From assembly GCA_964397255.1 (NCBI GenBank), contig CAYNHQ010000007.1, positions 62,001 through 126,000 on the forward strand: a stretch of DNA of 64,000 nt. The letters run 5' to 3'. Position 1 is the first letter of the stretch; each line of letters opens with the position of its first letter. Positions 44,701 through 52,615 of the stretch are shown here, piece after piece. The translations under genes and the position numbers were made by a program. The DNA is from CAYNHQ01 sp964397255. GTDB lineage: Bacteria > Bdellovibrionota_G > JALEGL01 > DATDPG01. Below the pieces are notes generated by a model. It did no database searches and was not told the origin of the DNA. It worked only from the letters and a program-made list of their open reading frames with translations.

Positions 44701-45236
44701 TTTTGGGCCCCAGCCAGTCAGGGCATATCGCAGCGGTGGGGTTTGAACTTTATACGCAACTTCTTGAGCGAGAGGTTCGGCGCCTGAAAGGAGAGAAAGT
44801 CGAGGAAGAAATCGAACCGGAGATCCTCTGCAGTCTGCCGGCCTATTTCCCGGATGATTTTGTCTCGGCCATGAGCGAACGATTAATTCTCTATAAGCGG
44901 ATGTCTTCGGTCAAAACAAATGAAGAGCTTGAAAAACTCCGAGCTGAAATCCTCGATCGCTTCGGCCCCCTCCCCCCCACCGCCGAAAACTTATTCCGTG
45001 TCATCGAGCTCAAGCTCCTCGCTCGGGCCACCGGGGTTGCTGCGCTGCGCCTAGGATCGGGTACTCCCTCCATAGAATTCACTGACCGAGCCGTCGTGCA
45101 TCTCGATCGGCTGCTCGCCATAGTCAAAATAGATCGCCGTCTCTCCCTTCGGCCCGACAACCGGTTAGTGATTGAAATCAAAGATGATTCCGATGTCGTG
45201 GAAGAAACCAAAAAGATCTTGCGAGGGCTTTCGTAG
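41781..45236 (+). CDS. mfd: transcription-repair coupling factor Mfd
   Basis: DNA translocase that removes stalled RNA polymerase and recruits UvrA. About 1151 residues. The UvrB-like N-terminal module is followed by the RNA-polymerase-interacting CarD-like domain (about 490-560; GDAVVHIDFGVALYRGL, YEGKDKLYLPIYRLNKIQKYIG), helicase motifs (GDVGFGKTE near 643-651; LLIIDEEHRFG near 743-753; TATPIPRTLQMSM; QLRGRVGRSDRAAYAYL) and the C-terminal TRCF domain. ATG 41781 is preferred; a TATACT lies 12 bases upstream. Confidence 0.97.
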   Translation: MADPIRQLPPPPAAGTEWSGWLGSSQGLALALALRERSARTMIVAPRDEDATRLQKETEFFTKLIGEPSSRSGLFPSRPSDTAPAHLSEPHIGWERLTVLHHLLESQGSYVLFTSLQALAQKTLPKDRMIRSTDLIMHGAEVDRDRLAQHLLEAGYERETLVEEIGAFAVRGAVIDYFPPHLDYPIRIELLGDTIESIRRFDAETQRSVGDLEEAVILPCREALLDDTAVNRGKRGLKDLADRLDIPRNKRQELEEAISDRRYSPMFDLLLPLFYEQEASLLNYLPHDTRWIVVDPFSLRREKEELLGLFARIDREIRDESLLVLSPEHLSLPLPAVEEKIFQSATHQISDIPMGKETSPSIQISLLEDLRRALLHKQREEPLRPLIQAISEWQGEGLRTLFVASSETTTARVLSLLQSHYPTARRMDEISASLLDESAGKIIVTRGDLSGGFRFDAAKLVVVTEHEIFGERKQRVTRALTRNEGLASLGELALGDAVVHIDFGVALYRGLERITAGGVANDFVHLEYEGKDKLYLPIYRLNKIQKYIGSDGGHVRLDRLGNRSTWEKTRAQAKRAVEEMAQELIALYATRKIATRSNYSRPDEGYLSFESEFPHEETRDQLKAIEEISIDLETDRPMDRLVCGDVGFGKTEVALRAAFRVAMEGKQVTVLVPTTILATQHFETFRERMKNYPIRVDFLSRFKTTAEQKATVQKVAAGEVDVLIGTHRILSKDISFRDLGLLIIDEEHRFGVKHKERIRQFRNKVDVITLTATPIPRTLQMSMAGIRDLSVINTPPLDRKSIETYLCRFDDALIRGAIRKELERGGQIFFVHNRVETIDAMGSYLKRILPDLRVEIAHGQMSENRLEATMLRFLHHEFDLLLCTTIIESGLDIPLANTILVNRADRFGLAQLYQLRGRVGRSDRAAYAYLLVPGEELIGRDALKRLKVLKRFTELGSGLKIALHDLEIRGAGNLLGPSQSGHIAAVGFELYTQLLEREVRRLKGEKVEEEIEPEILCSLPAYFPDDFVSAMSERLILYKRMSSVKTNEELEKLRAEILDRFGPLPPTAENLFRVIELKLLARATGVAALRLGSGTPSIEFTDRAVVHLDRLLAIVKIDRRLSLRPDNRLVIEIKDDSDVVEETKKILRGLS

Positions 45237-45255
45237 CGTGGCATCACGATCCCCC

Positions 45256-46125
45256 ATGCGAAACTCATTTATAGGTCTTCTGGTTTCATTCTCATTCTGG
45301 GCCTGTGGTTCAGTCGATTCGACTCAAGTGGGAGATGTCGTCGCGAAAATCAACCAGACCTCAATTACAGCAGGAGATCTGAGTAAAGCCATTGGTCGCA
45401 TGAGTACACTTCCGACGCAGGATTACTCTAGCAACGAAAGAAAGCGAGATCTTCTCAATGAATTAGTGGACCAAGAGCTCCTCGTTCAGGCCGCGATTGC
45501 GGAAAAAATTTACGAAAAGTCTGACTCTGTTCGAAGTGCTCTGGCGCTGGAATACCTCAAGCAAAAAATCGGATCAGAGCATTATCAACCCACTGAAGAT
45601 GAAATTCGGGCCTACTTTGAAAAAAACAAAGATCAACTGGAGAAAATCAAGGCGAGCCATATTTTGATTAAACCTGAAAAGTCGGGAGATCTCGCCAGTG
45701 AAGCCGCCGCAAAAAAGAAGGCCGAGGGAATCCTGGCACAAATAAAAGCCGGCGCGAATTTCGGGTCCATGGCCCAAAAATACTCACAGGACGAATCGAA
45801 CCGAGCGAGTGGAGGAAACCTTGGGCTCTTTGAACGAAAGAAAATGGTGCCTGAATTTTCACAAGCGGCTTTCGCCCTTAAAAACGTGGGGGATATCAGT
45901 CCCATTGTAAAAACCTCCTTTGGTTACCACGTGATTATGCTAACGGGGGACCAGAGAGGATTGGAGCGTTTCCGCCACGATATCACCTGGCTGATTGCCG
46001 AAGAGAAGCGCCGCGCGAAAGCCGAGAAACTATTGTCGGAGCTTCGAAAAAACGCATCCATAAAAATATTTGATTCGAATATCGCAAAGGCGGCAGCTAA
46101 AAGTGAAACTCATTCACAAAATTAG
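45256..46125 (+). CDS. PpiC-type parvulin, predicted lipoprotein
   Basis: First of three tandem peptidyl-prolyl isomerase/chaperone genes. About 289 residues. The signal sequence ends in SFWACGS, a possible lipobox. A SurA-N-like helical part (VGDVVAKINQTSITAGDLSKAI) precedes a parvulin domain (IKASHILIKPEK ... FGSMAQKYSQDESNRASGGNLGLFERKKM ... TSFGYHVIMLTG). The ATG at 45256 starts 19 bases after mfd; the frame is open upstream inside mfd. Acts in folding of exported or outer-membrane proteins. Confidence 0.9.
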   Translation: MRNSFIGLLVSFSFWACGSVDSTQVGDVVAKINQTSITAGDLSKAIGRMSTLPTQDYSSNERKRDLLNELVDQELLVQAAIAEKIYEKSDSVRSALALEYLKQKIGSEHYQPTEDEIRAYFEKNKDQLEKIKASHILIKPEKSGDLASEAAAKKKAEGILAQIKAGANFGSMAQKYSQDESNRASGGNLGLFERKKMVPEFSQAAFALKNVGDISPIVKTSFGYHVIMLTGDQRGLERFRHDITWLIAEEKRRAKAEKLLSELRKNASIKIFDSNIAKAAAKSETHSQN

Positions 46126-47041
46126 CTTTACCGCAATCGGCCTCTTGCTGGCACCCATTTCCTGCGAAGCGGCTTCAGAAAACAGAATCGTCGCAAAAGT
46201 GAATGGCGCGGAAATTACAAAAGATGATGTCGTGGCTCGTCTCTATGAATATCGGGCGGGGAACGAAAGCGCTTTGGGAACTCCCGCCGAGTCGGCGGCC
46301 CTAAAAGATAAAGTGGTTAGAGAGTTAATTGAAGAAAGCGTGATGTTAGCGGAAGCGAAAAAAAGAAAGCTTTCCATCGCACCCGACGAACTGGAAAAAG
46401 CTGTGCGGGAAGTAACGAAAGATTATCCGGAAGGAGCTTTTGACGAAATGCTCGCGACGCAAAAGATGTCGCGTTCCCGATGGCGCCAGAGAATGGAAAC
46501 CAAACTTCTTTTGGAAAAGGTAACCAGCGCCGTCACGCAGGGCGGGAGTTTGCCAAAACTGGACGCCATCGAAACCTATTACAAGACTCACATGGATGAT
46601 TTTCGGACACAAGAGCAGTGGCACCTGGTGCAAATCGTACTGAAATCAAGAGAGGACGGAGATCGGATTTTGACCGAACTTAAATCAGGGAAGACTTTTG
46701 AAGAGCTAGCACGCGCTCATTCATTTACTCCGGAAGCGGCACAGGGAGGAGACTTGGGATTCCTTCCACGCGGAGCCATGCCCAAACCGATAGAAGATGC
46801 GCTCGAAAAACTCGCCGTTGGAAAAGTGACGGGCGTGGTGGAAACTGAGTACGGCTTTCATATCGTCAAAATTCTAGAGAAAAAACCGGCCACCATTCTT
46901 TCCCTCGCCGAAGCCACGCCGTCGATCATGCGAATCCTGACGCAAGAAGACCGAGAAAAACGTTTTGCGACTTGGAGGCAGGAGGCGCTTTCCAAAGCTA
47001 AAATTGAGAGGAACCATGGACTTTTGGAATCGATTCGTTAA
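46103..47041 (+). CDS. PpiC/SurA-type periplasmic chaperone
   Basis: About 312 residues, second of the tandem. GTG 46103 starts a signal peptide (VKLIHKISFTAIGLLLAPISCEA); the overlap with the previous gene is 23 bases. The SurA-N segment (NRIVAKVNGAEITKDDVVARL) and one parvulin domain (EQWHLVQIVLKS ... FEELARAHSFTPEAAQGGDLGFLPRGAMP ... TEYGFHIVKILEK) are intact. Possible alternate upstream TTG at 46070. Confidence 0.88.
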   Translation: MKLIHKISFTAIGLLLAPISCEAASENRIVAKVNGAEITKDDVVARLYEYRAGNESALGTPAESAALKDKVVRELIEESVMLAEAKKRKLSIAPDELEKAVREVTKDYPEGAFDEMLATQKMSRSRWRQRMETKLLLEKVTSAVTQGGSLPKLDAIETYYKTHMDDFRTQEQWHLVQIVLKSREDGDRILTELKSGKTFEELARAHSFTPEAAQGGDLGFLPRGAMPKPIEDALEKLAVGKVTGVVETEYGFHIVKILEKKPATILSLAEATPSIMRILTQEDREKRFATWRQEALSKAKIERNHGLLESIR

Positions 47042-47990
47042 TCCCCATTTTTCTCTGTTGCTGTTGCTCCTAGCTACCACGGCCGCGAGATCGAATACCG
47101 CTGCGCCGTCCGGCGAGGCCGTAGAACGAATGGTGGCGGTGGTGAACGGAAAACTGATTCTCTACTCCGAGCTCCAAGAGAAAACCGACCAATTCAAAAA
47201 AGAGATGGAGCATCAAAAAAAGCCGGAAGTTCTCGAACCAAAGGCGGGTCTTTCGCGGCGTGTCCTCGACCAAATGATCAATGAAATTCTTGTAGACAGC
47301 GAAATAGAAAAGCGGGGATTCACAGCCAACGAATCTACTGTGGACGGCGCCGTCAATACGGTAATGAAGCAGAATCGGATTGATACTCTAGAGGATTTTC
47401 GTCGTGTCTTGCGGGATGAGGGGATGTCGCTGGAAGACTATCGAAAAACGGTGAAACGCCAGATTGAAAATTCCCGATTAATGAATGAGGTGATTCGACC
47501 CCGTGTCCAGGTTTCCGATAGTGACATTGAAGCCGCCTATCAACGGAAATTGTCGGCCGACGGGAAAAAATGGAAATATCGCGTGCAAATGATTTTCAAA
47601 AAAGGGGGAAAAGAAGCAAAAAAGAAAGTGGAAACCCTGCGCAAAGAAATTGAGAGAGGAAAATCGTTTGAAAGCGTTGCGGACCAAGAAACCGATGGAG
47701 CCGGAAAGGGCGAAGGGGGCCTGATCGGTGAGGTTTCCCCGAGCGATCTTCAGCCACAGCTCGCTAAGGTGATCGAAGCGCTGCCCGAGGGAAAGATATC
47801 GGAAACGATTGAAACCCCTCAGGGCGCGTATCTCCTGAAAAGTGGAAAGCGAATCAGTGTCGATTCGGCGCTCACGCCTGAAATGAAGGAACAGTTGCGC
47901 GAAGAATTGACGAAAGATGAAACGGCTCGTCAGTTCGATCTCTTTGTTCGGACTCTTCGTGACAAAGCGCAAATTGAGATCGTCTTATGA
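47016..47990 (+). CDS. SurA-like periplasmic chaperone, third of the tandem
   Basis: About 324 residues. A GAGG site lies 5 bases before the ATG at 47016. The signal peptide (FSLLLLLLATTAARS) is followed by a SurA-N domain (ERMVAVVNGKLILYSELQEK ... VLDQMINEILVDSEIEKRG) and a single diverged parvulin domain (YRVQMIFKKGG ... GKGEGGLIGEVSPSDLQPQL). Position directly before pdxA mirrors the surA-pdxA order of other bacteria, so this is the best SurA candidate. Overlaps its upstream neighbour by 26 bases and pdxA by 4. Confidence 0.88.
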   Translation: MDFWNRFVNPHFSLLLLLLATTAARSNTAAPSGEAVERMVAVVNGKLILYSELQEKTDQFKKEMEHQKKPEVLEPKAGLSRRVLDQMINEILVDSEIEKRGFTANESTVDGAVNTVMKQNRIDTLEDFRRVLRDEGMSLEDYRKTVKRQIENSRLMNEVIRPRVQVSDSDIEAAYQRKLSADGKKWKYRVQMIFKKGGKEAKKKVETLRKEIERGKSFESVADQETDGAGKGEGGLIGEVSPSDLQPQLAKVIEALPEGKISETIETPQGAYLLKSGKRISVDSALTPEMKEQLREELTKDETARQFDLFVRTLRDKAQIEIVL

Positions 47991-48880
47991 ACCCACGAAT
48001 TGGCATCACGTTGGGGGAACCCAAGGGCATCGGGCCCGAAATTGTGGTGCGCTCCCTTGCGGAATCGAATCGTCCAGATGTCCAATTTTTCATCTACGGC
48101 AATCCGACGATTATTGATTCGGCGGTTAAGCAATGGAATATCCAACTTCCTCCCAATGTCACGATACGATCGTGTAAGCCCGACGTTCTTTCCACACTCG
48201 ACTTGGCTGCCGAAGAGGCGCTCTCGAAGAAAATATCTGCGCTTGTCACCGCACCCATCGACAAAAGCATCGTACGAAGACAAGTTCCCGATTTTACCGG
48301 TCACACCGAGTATCTCGCGCGAAGTGCGGGCCACGTAAAGACGCTCATGCTTCTCGATAACGGCGAGATACGTGTCGTTCTTTTGACCGAGCACATTCCA
48401 CTCCGGGATGTCTCCCGAACTCTCACAAAAGAAAAGGTCGAAAACTCCATCCAGCTCGTGGCCGCGACATTTGCAGAGATGTTCGGCATATCAAGACCCC
48501 GGCTCGCTATGGCGGGCCTAAATCCACATGCAGGCGAAATCGTCTCGAATGCGGAAGAACTCACTGTGTTTGCTCCCGCTCTTAAATCTTTGCGAGAGCG
48601 CGGGATCGAAGTCGACGGTCCCTTCGCCGCGGATTCTCTTTTTCCACTCGCGAAGGAAAAAAAATGGGATGCACTCATTTCTCCGTATCACGATCAGGGG
48701 CTGGTGGCGGCAAAGTATCCTGGACTCGACAAGGTGGTGAACATCACGCTGGGGCTACCCTATCTTCGCGTCTCTCCCGGTCATGGGGTAGCCTATGACA
48801 TTGCCGGAAAAAAGCCGGCTGACATACGTAGTTTTCAAAGGGCCCTTCGTGTAGCCATTGAAGGGAAGTGGGTGGAATGA
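47987..48880 (+). CDS. pdxA: 4-hydroxythreonine-4-phosphate dehydrogenase PdxA
   Basis: NAD-dependent oxidation step of vitamin B6 synthesis. 297 residues starting IGITLGEPKGIGPEIV (typically GDPAGIGPE). The metal-binding His motifs GHTEYLA, LNPHAGE and YHDQGL are all present, as is GLPYLRVSPGHG near the end. The start overlaps the preceding stop (ATGA) and its stop overlaps the next start, indicating a tightly coupled operon. Confidence 0.94.
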   Translation: MNPRIGITLGEPKGIGPEIVVRSLAESNRPDVQFFIYGNPTIIDSAVKQWNIQLPPNVTIRSCKPDVLSTLDLAAEEALSKKISALVTAPIDKSIVRRQVPDFTGHTEYLARSAGHVKTLMLLDNGEIRVVLLTEHIPLRDVSRTLTKEKVENSIQLVAATFAEMFGISRPRLAMAGLNPHAGEIVSNAEELTVFAPALKSLRERGIEVDGPFAADSLFPLAKEKKWDALISPYHDQGLVAAKYPGLDKVVNITLGLPYLRVSPGHGVAYDIAGKKPADIRSFQRALRVAIEGKWVE

Positions 48881-50310
48881 ATCCAAAGATTAAATTTGGG
48901 ACCGATGGATGGCGCGGCCTGATCGCCCGAGATTTCACGTTTGAAACGGTAAGTCTCGCAGCGCGGGGTGTGGCTGAGACAATGAAAAAAGAAGCCGCCG
49001 GTAAGAAGGCGATCATTGTCGGCTATGATCGACGTTTTTTATCTCGAGCCTTCGCCGAAACCGTGGCGATTGTGTATGCCGATGAAGGGTATGAAGTTCT
49101 CATACCCGAAATTCATATTCCCACCCCTGCCCTTTCGTTTGCCGCGAAGTTCGAGCCGAATGTCGTGGGCGCCACGATCATTACTGCCAGCCACAATCCC
49201 CCCGCCTGGAATGGATTTAAATTCAAAGAAACCTTTGGCGGCTCCGCCCGTCCAACCCTCACGGAGAAATTTGAAAGAAAGATTTCGGAGTTAGCCGCGA
49301 ATCATTCGGCTCCCGACCCGGCACTTTTTTCTCAATACGTCAAAAAAGGAAAAATTCGTTCGTTTGATCCAATGCCAAAATATGTAAAGGCGCTTTTAGG
49401 TCAAGTAGATCTCGAGACGATTCGGAACGCCAAGCTACAGATCGGATTAGATGTGATGTACGGCGCGGCGGGGGGACATTTTCCAAAAATTTTAAAAGAT
49501 CTGGGCGTTTCCGTGGACACGCTCCACAACGATGAGAATCCGGGATTTAACGGCACTCCTCCGGAACCTATTGGGAAAAATTTGGTCGAGCTATGCAAAC
49601 GCGTCCACGAAAAAAGATATGCTTGCGGCCTAGCAACCGACGGTGATGCCGATCGACTCGGAGCCGTCGACGAGGAAGGAAATGCTTTTACAACTCAGCA
49701 AATCCTTTCCACGGTTTACTGGCATATGATACGGGGTCGGAAAAAATATTGGTCAATTGCCCGAAGCGTATCGACTACGCGAATGGTGGATCTAATCGCT
49801 AAGCGAGCGGGCCGAAACGCTTATGAAACCCCTGTCGGATTTAAGTTTATTGCCGAAAAAATGGTGGCGGGTGAGGCGCAAATTGGGGGCGAAGAATCGG
49901 GCGGGATCGGAATCATCGACCATATTCCCGAGCGAGATGGTCTTTTAACCGGTCTTCTTCTCCTTGAGATGATCGGGAGGTACGGAAAAGGTCTGAAAGC
50001 CATTTACGATGACTTGTGCAATGAGGAACGTCCCTACTATTTCACACGCCTGGATCTTCATCTTACGAGTGAGCAGATGAACTCTTCGCTCAAACGACTC
50101 AAAGAGAACCCTCCAAAAGATTGGAACGGTCGGGCTTTGGAAACACTTCTCACGATCGACGGATATAAATTCTATTTAAACGATGGTTCTTGGATTCTAA
50201 TTCGACCCTCAGGTACGGAACCGATTTTCCGACTTTATGCGGAAGCCGAAAGTGTCTCTGCGAGTGAAAAATTGGTGGCTACCGCCCGAGAATTTGTAGA
50301 ACAGGGCTAA
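48877..50310 (+). CDS. phosphoglucomutase/phosphomannomutase family protein
   Basis: Alpha-D-phosphohexomutase of about 477 residues. Four family loops are intact: phospho-serine TASHNPP, metal-binding DGDADRLG, sugar-binding GEESGGIG and phosphate-binding RPSGTEPIFRLY. It converts hexose 1- and 6-phosphates for polysaccharide or glycogen synthesis; which hexose is not determined. ATG 48877 overlaps the pdxA stop as ATGA. Confidence 0.94.
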   Translation: MNPKIKFGTDGWRGLIARDFTFETVSLAARGVAETMKKEAAGKKAIIVGYDRRFLSRAFAETVAIVYADEGYEVLIPEIHIPTPALSFAAKFEPNVVGATIITASHNPPAWNGFKFKETFGGSARPTLTEKFERKISELAANHSAPDPALFSQYVKKGKIRSFDPMPKYVKALLGQVDLETIRNAKLQIGLDVMYGAAGGHFPKILKDLGVSVDTLHNDENPGFNGTPPEPIGKNLVELCKRVHEKRYACGLATDGDADRLGAVDEEGNAFTTQQILSTVYWHMIRGRKKYWSIARSVSTTRMVDLIAKRAGRNAYETPVGFKFIAEKMVAGEAQIGGEESGGIGIIDHIPERDGLLTGLLLLEMIGRYGKGLKAIYDDLCNEERPYYFTRLDLHLTSEQMNSSLKRLKENPPKDWNGRALETLLTIDGYKFYLNDGSWILIRPSGTEPIFRLYAEAESVSASEKLVATAREFVEQG

Positions 50311-50597
50311 CGTTCACTGAATTTCAACGTGGAACTCTTCTCTTCCGGTAACGGCCAGCGAGACAGGGGCCTTCCCACAGCATCTTTAGGTTCCTCTTTC
50401 TTTCGCTCATCGCTATTCCATGCTTTGATGGACACGAGGACTACGGCGGTAAAGAAAATCGCGCTTGCGAGAAGCGGCAGGTTAGGGGAAAGCTGTCCAT
50501 TTTGGGGATTGGATTCTGTTTGAGACGATGCCGGTCGCGCCAAAAGAAGTGAAATGACAAGAACCACGCAAAAAGAAGCGATCGGACGTTTTTTCAT
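50307..50597 (-). CDS. small exported/membrane protein, unknown function
   Basis: Ninety-six residues with a signal peptide (ASFCVVLVISLLLARPASSQ), a membrane helix (about 43-62, LPLLASAIFFTAVVLVSIKAW) and a charged tail. The stop overlaps the convergent mutase by 4 bases, and its first 44 bases overlap the start of the divergent Wzi-like gene. The composition looks like a true protein, but the antisense overlap calls for caution. Confidence 0.55.
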   Translation of the reverse strand: MKKRPIASFCVVLVISLLLARPASSQTESNPQNGQLSPNLPLLASAIFFTAVVLVSIKAWNSDERKKEEPKDAVGRPLSRWPLPEEKSSTLKFSER

Positions 50598-52113
50598 CCC
50601 TATTTTCTACGCGCTTCTCCTCATCGGAGGCAAGAATTCCGCTTCTGCCTTCGTGAGTCCCGACCTTCCCCCGAACAGCCTCAGTCATGAGGTGATTTCG
50701 CGTCTCTCCACGGAGGCCCTCTTTCGAAATCATTTGGACGGTGTCGGATCGATGACGGAAAATCATCTTTTTTCTCTTCTCTCGGAAGAAGATCGATCCA
50801 TTTTTTCGAACTACGGCGCTTCGGATTTTACTTGGCTGGAAAATTATCTCCCGGAACAAGAGACGTCAATCAATGTGGGAGGTTCAATCGGCCTCTTTGG
50901 AACCAATTCAACAAAACTTCCACTCCTTCAAATGGGGGCGGAGACCAACCCTCTTCTTGATTCAGAACAGGGGCGATTTCTTCGAGGAGGCATGACACTT
51001 TGGGGAGAGCCTCGTGTTTCGGGAAAAGTGGGAGGATGGCTTGCCTTCGATGCCATTCCTCTTGTTCCTCTCACGATCAGCCATGAAGACGATGATCTTC
51101 ACTTCGATCCTTCGCTCTACATCGGCTACATCAAATTCGGCTGGAAATCGTTTGAAACCACGTTCGGCCGTTTCGCGTTGGATTGGGGCCATGGAGAATC
51201 GGGCAGTCTCATCCTCGGCGGCGCAGGAGATCCTTTAACGGGAATTCGAATTCAAAATTCCAATCCAGTAATGATGCCTTGGATTTTTAAATATCTGGGG
51301 CCCACACAGTTTGTTTTTGTCGTCTCACGCTTCAGCGACCAACAAACGTTTCCCCATACGGTGATGGTGGCGGAACGTGTCGCCATTCGGCCCACATGGT
51401 GGTTGGAGCTTGGCTTTTCCCAGGCGATTATGCTCGGTGGCGACGGCGCTCCCGATCTAAGTTTCGGCGAAGCCGTCATGGAAGTTTTGGGCCGACGGAC
51501 CGGCGATGTAAATAATCAAAACAACTCCAACCGAAATTTCTTGGGTGATTTTAAAGTGACGATTCCTCAACTCTCGAATCTCGCACTGTATAGCGATATT
51601 TACTTTGAAGATTGTTGCGGAACCAATTGGGCACGTGACGTTTCAAATCTAATCGGCGTTTTTCTGCCGGCGAAAGCGGGAGACACCCCCCTTCTCATTC
51701 GATGGGAATGGGTTCGCACCACGGAGATCACATTTCGAAACGAAACGTTTACGACGGGTTTCGCCGACCGGGGGAAAATTTTGGGACATCCGATCGGCCC
51801 GGACGCCGACGCCATTTATCTCAGCGTAAAGCATCCGATCGCGGAGAATTTTTGGTTAACCGATCGTTTCGGTTGGGAATGGCGCGCACGAAATCAACTG
51901 GATCAAAAGGGGAATAATATTCGAATTCATTATCCCGGCTTTGAAAATTCGGAGGAACGTTTTCGATTTGAAGTCGACCCCACTCTTACGCTTGAAAAAA
52001 ATACCTGGCTGAAGGGTCGGCTCGCCTATGAATATGTGAATAACTTTTCTTTCGTCCAAGACAACGCCAAACACCAGTTCCTCGGCTCGATTGAGGTGGG
52101 TGCAAACTTCTAA
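50554..52113 (+). CDS. Wzi-like capsule-assembly outer-membrane protein
   Basis: A 519-residue protein with a signal peptide (IPIFYALLLIGGKNSASA) and a beta-barrel body resembling the capsule assembly protein Wzi family: FGRFALDWGHGESGSLILGG and NSNPVMMPWIFKYLG are the recognisable parts. It ends in Phe (EVGANF), the outer-membrane sorting signal. Wzi anchors capsular polysaccharide; no capsule genes are visible nearby. The start at 50554 overlaps the divergent small gene. Confidence 0.75.
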   Translation: MTRTTQKEAIGRFFIPIFYALLLIGGKNSASAFVSPDLPPNSLSHEVISRLSTEALFRNHLDGVGSMTENHLFSLLSEEDRSIFSNYGASDFTWLENYLPEQETSINVGGSIGLFGTNSTKLPLLQMGAETNPLLDSEQGRFLRGGMTLWGEPRVSGKVGGWLAFDAIPLVPLTISHEDDDLHFDPSLYIGYIKFGWKSFETTFGRFALDWGHGESGSLILGGAGDPLTGIRIQNSNPVMMPWIFKYLGPTQFVFVVSRFSDQQTFPHTVMVAERVAIRPTWWLELGFSQAIMLGGDGAPDLSFGEAVMEVLGRRTGDVNNQNNSNRNFLGDFKVTIPQLSNLALYSDIYFEDCCGTNWARDVSNLIGVFLPAKAGDTPLLIRWEWVRTTEITFRNETFTTGFADRGKILGHPIGPDADAIYLSVKHPIAENFWLTDRFGWEWRARNQLDQKGNNIRIHYPGFENSEERFRFEVDPTLTLEKNTWLKGRLAYEYVNNFSFVQDNAKHQFLGSIEVGANF

Positions 52114-52245
52114 AGTTCCCCTAAACGGAAACTAAACTTCCATCTGCCGAAATTTGAGCAGTGCTAAACCTTTAAATTCATTAGAAAACGACTTGTTTTT
52201 TCTCCTGGTATGTCAGTTGCTTTTCTCTCCGGTCAGGGAGAATTC

Positions 52246-52557
52246 ATGAAGAAGACATTAGGAATCGTAACAGTAGTAGCTATCATATCAGCCTGTTCGA
52301 ACAATTCCGTTACCGAATCGGGAAATTCAGCTCCCACTTCGTATAAGGCTCCATCGGCACCCGTGCGTATGCCGAGCACGACCACAATGTCCTGTACTCC
52401 CGCCGTCTACAATCGCCTGACGAAACAAACTGAAAGCTATGACTGTGCCGTGCTTCAACACTTGGCCGACGGCACAACCCAAAAAGATCTAAGCCGCTCT
52501 CTCCGCTTAGCCGCTGCCGAAGTCGTAAACAGCGGTTACCTCGTCGCCTCGAAATAG
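52246..52557 (+). CDS. small predicted lipoprotein
   Basis: About 103 residues. AGGGAG precedes the ATG at 52246. The signal peptide ends in IISAC, a good lipobox; a Ser/Pro/Thr-rich linker follows, then a short domain with two Cys (SCTPAVYNRLTKQTESYDC) and a helical end. No homologue recognised. It stands alone before the YD-repeat genes. Confidence 0.75.
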   Translation: MKKTLGIVTVVAIISACSNNSVTESGNSAPTSYKAPSAPVRMPSTTTMSCTPAVYNRLTKQTESYDCAVLQHLADGTTQKDLSRSLRLAAAEVVNSGYLVASK

Positions 52558-52600
52558 TGACAACGAATGTTCTCGCTTCTCAGGCTTGTGAACTTCTACT

Positions 52601-52606
52601 TATAAT
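52601..52606 (+). promoter_or_regulatory. putative -10 element of the YD-repeat operon
   Basis: Consensus TATAAT ending 10 bases before the GTG at 52616, with no clear -35 at the right distance. GGTGGAG at 52607-52613 is too close to the GTG (2 bases) for a normal ribosome-binding site. Confidence 0.35.
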
Positions 52607-52615
52607 GGTGGAGTT

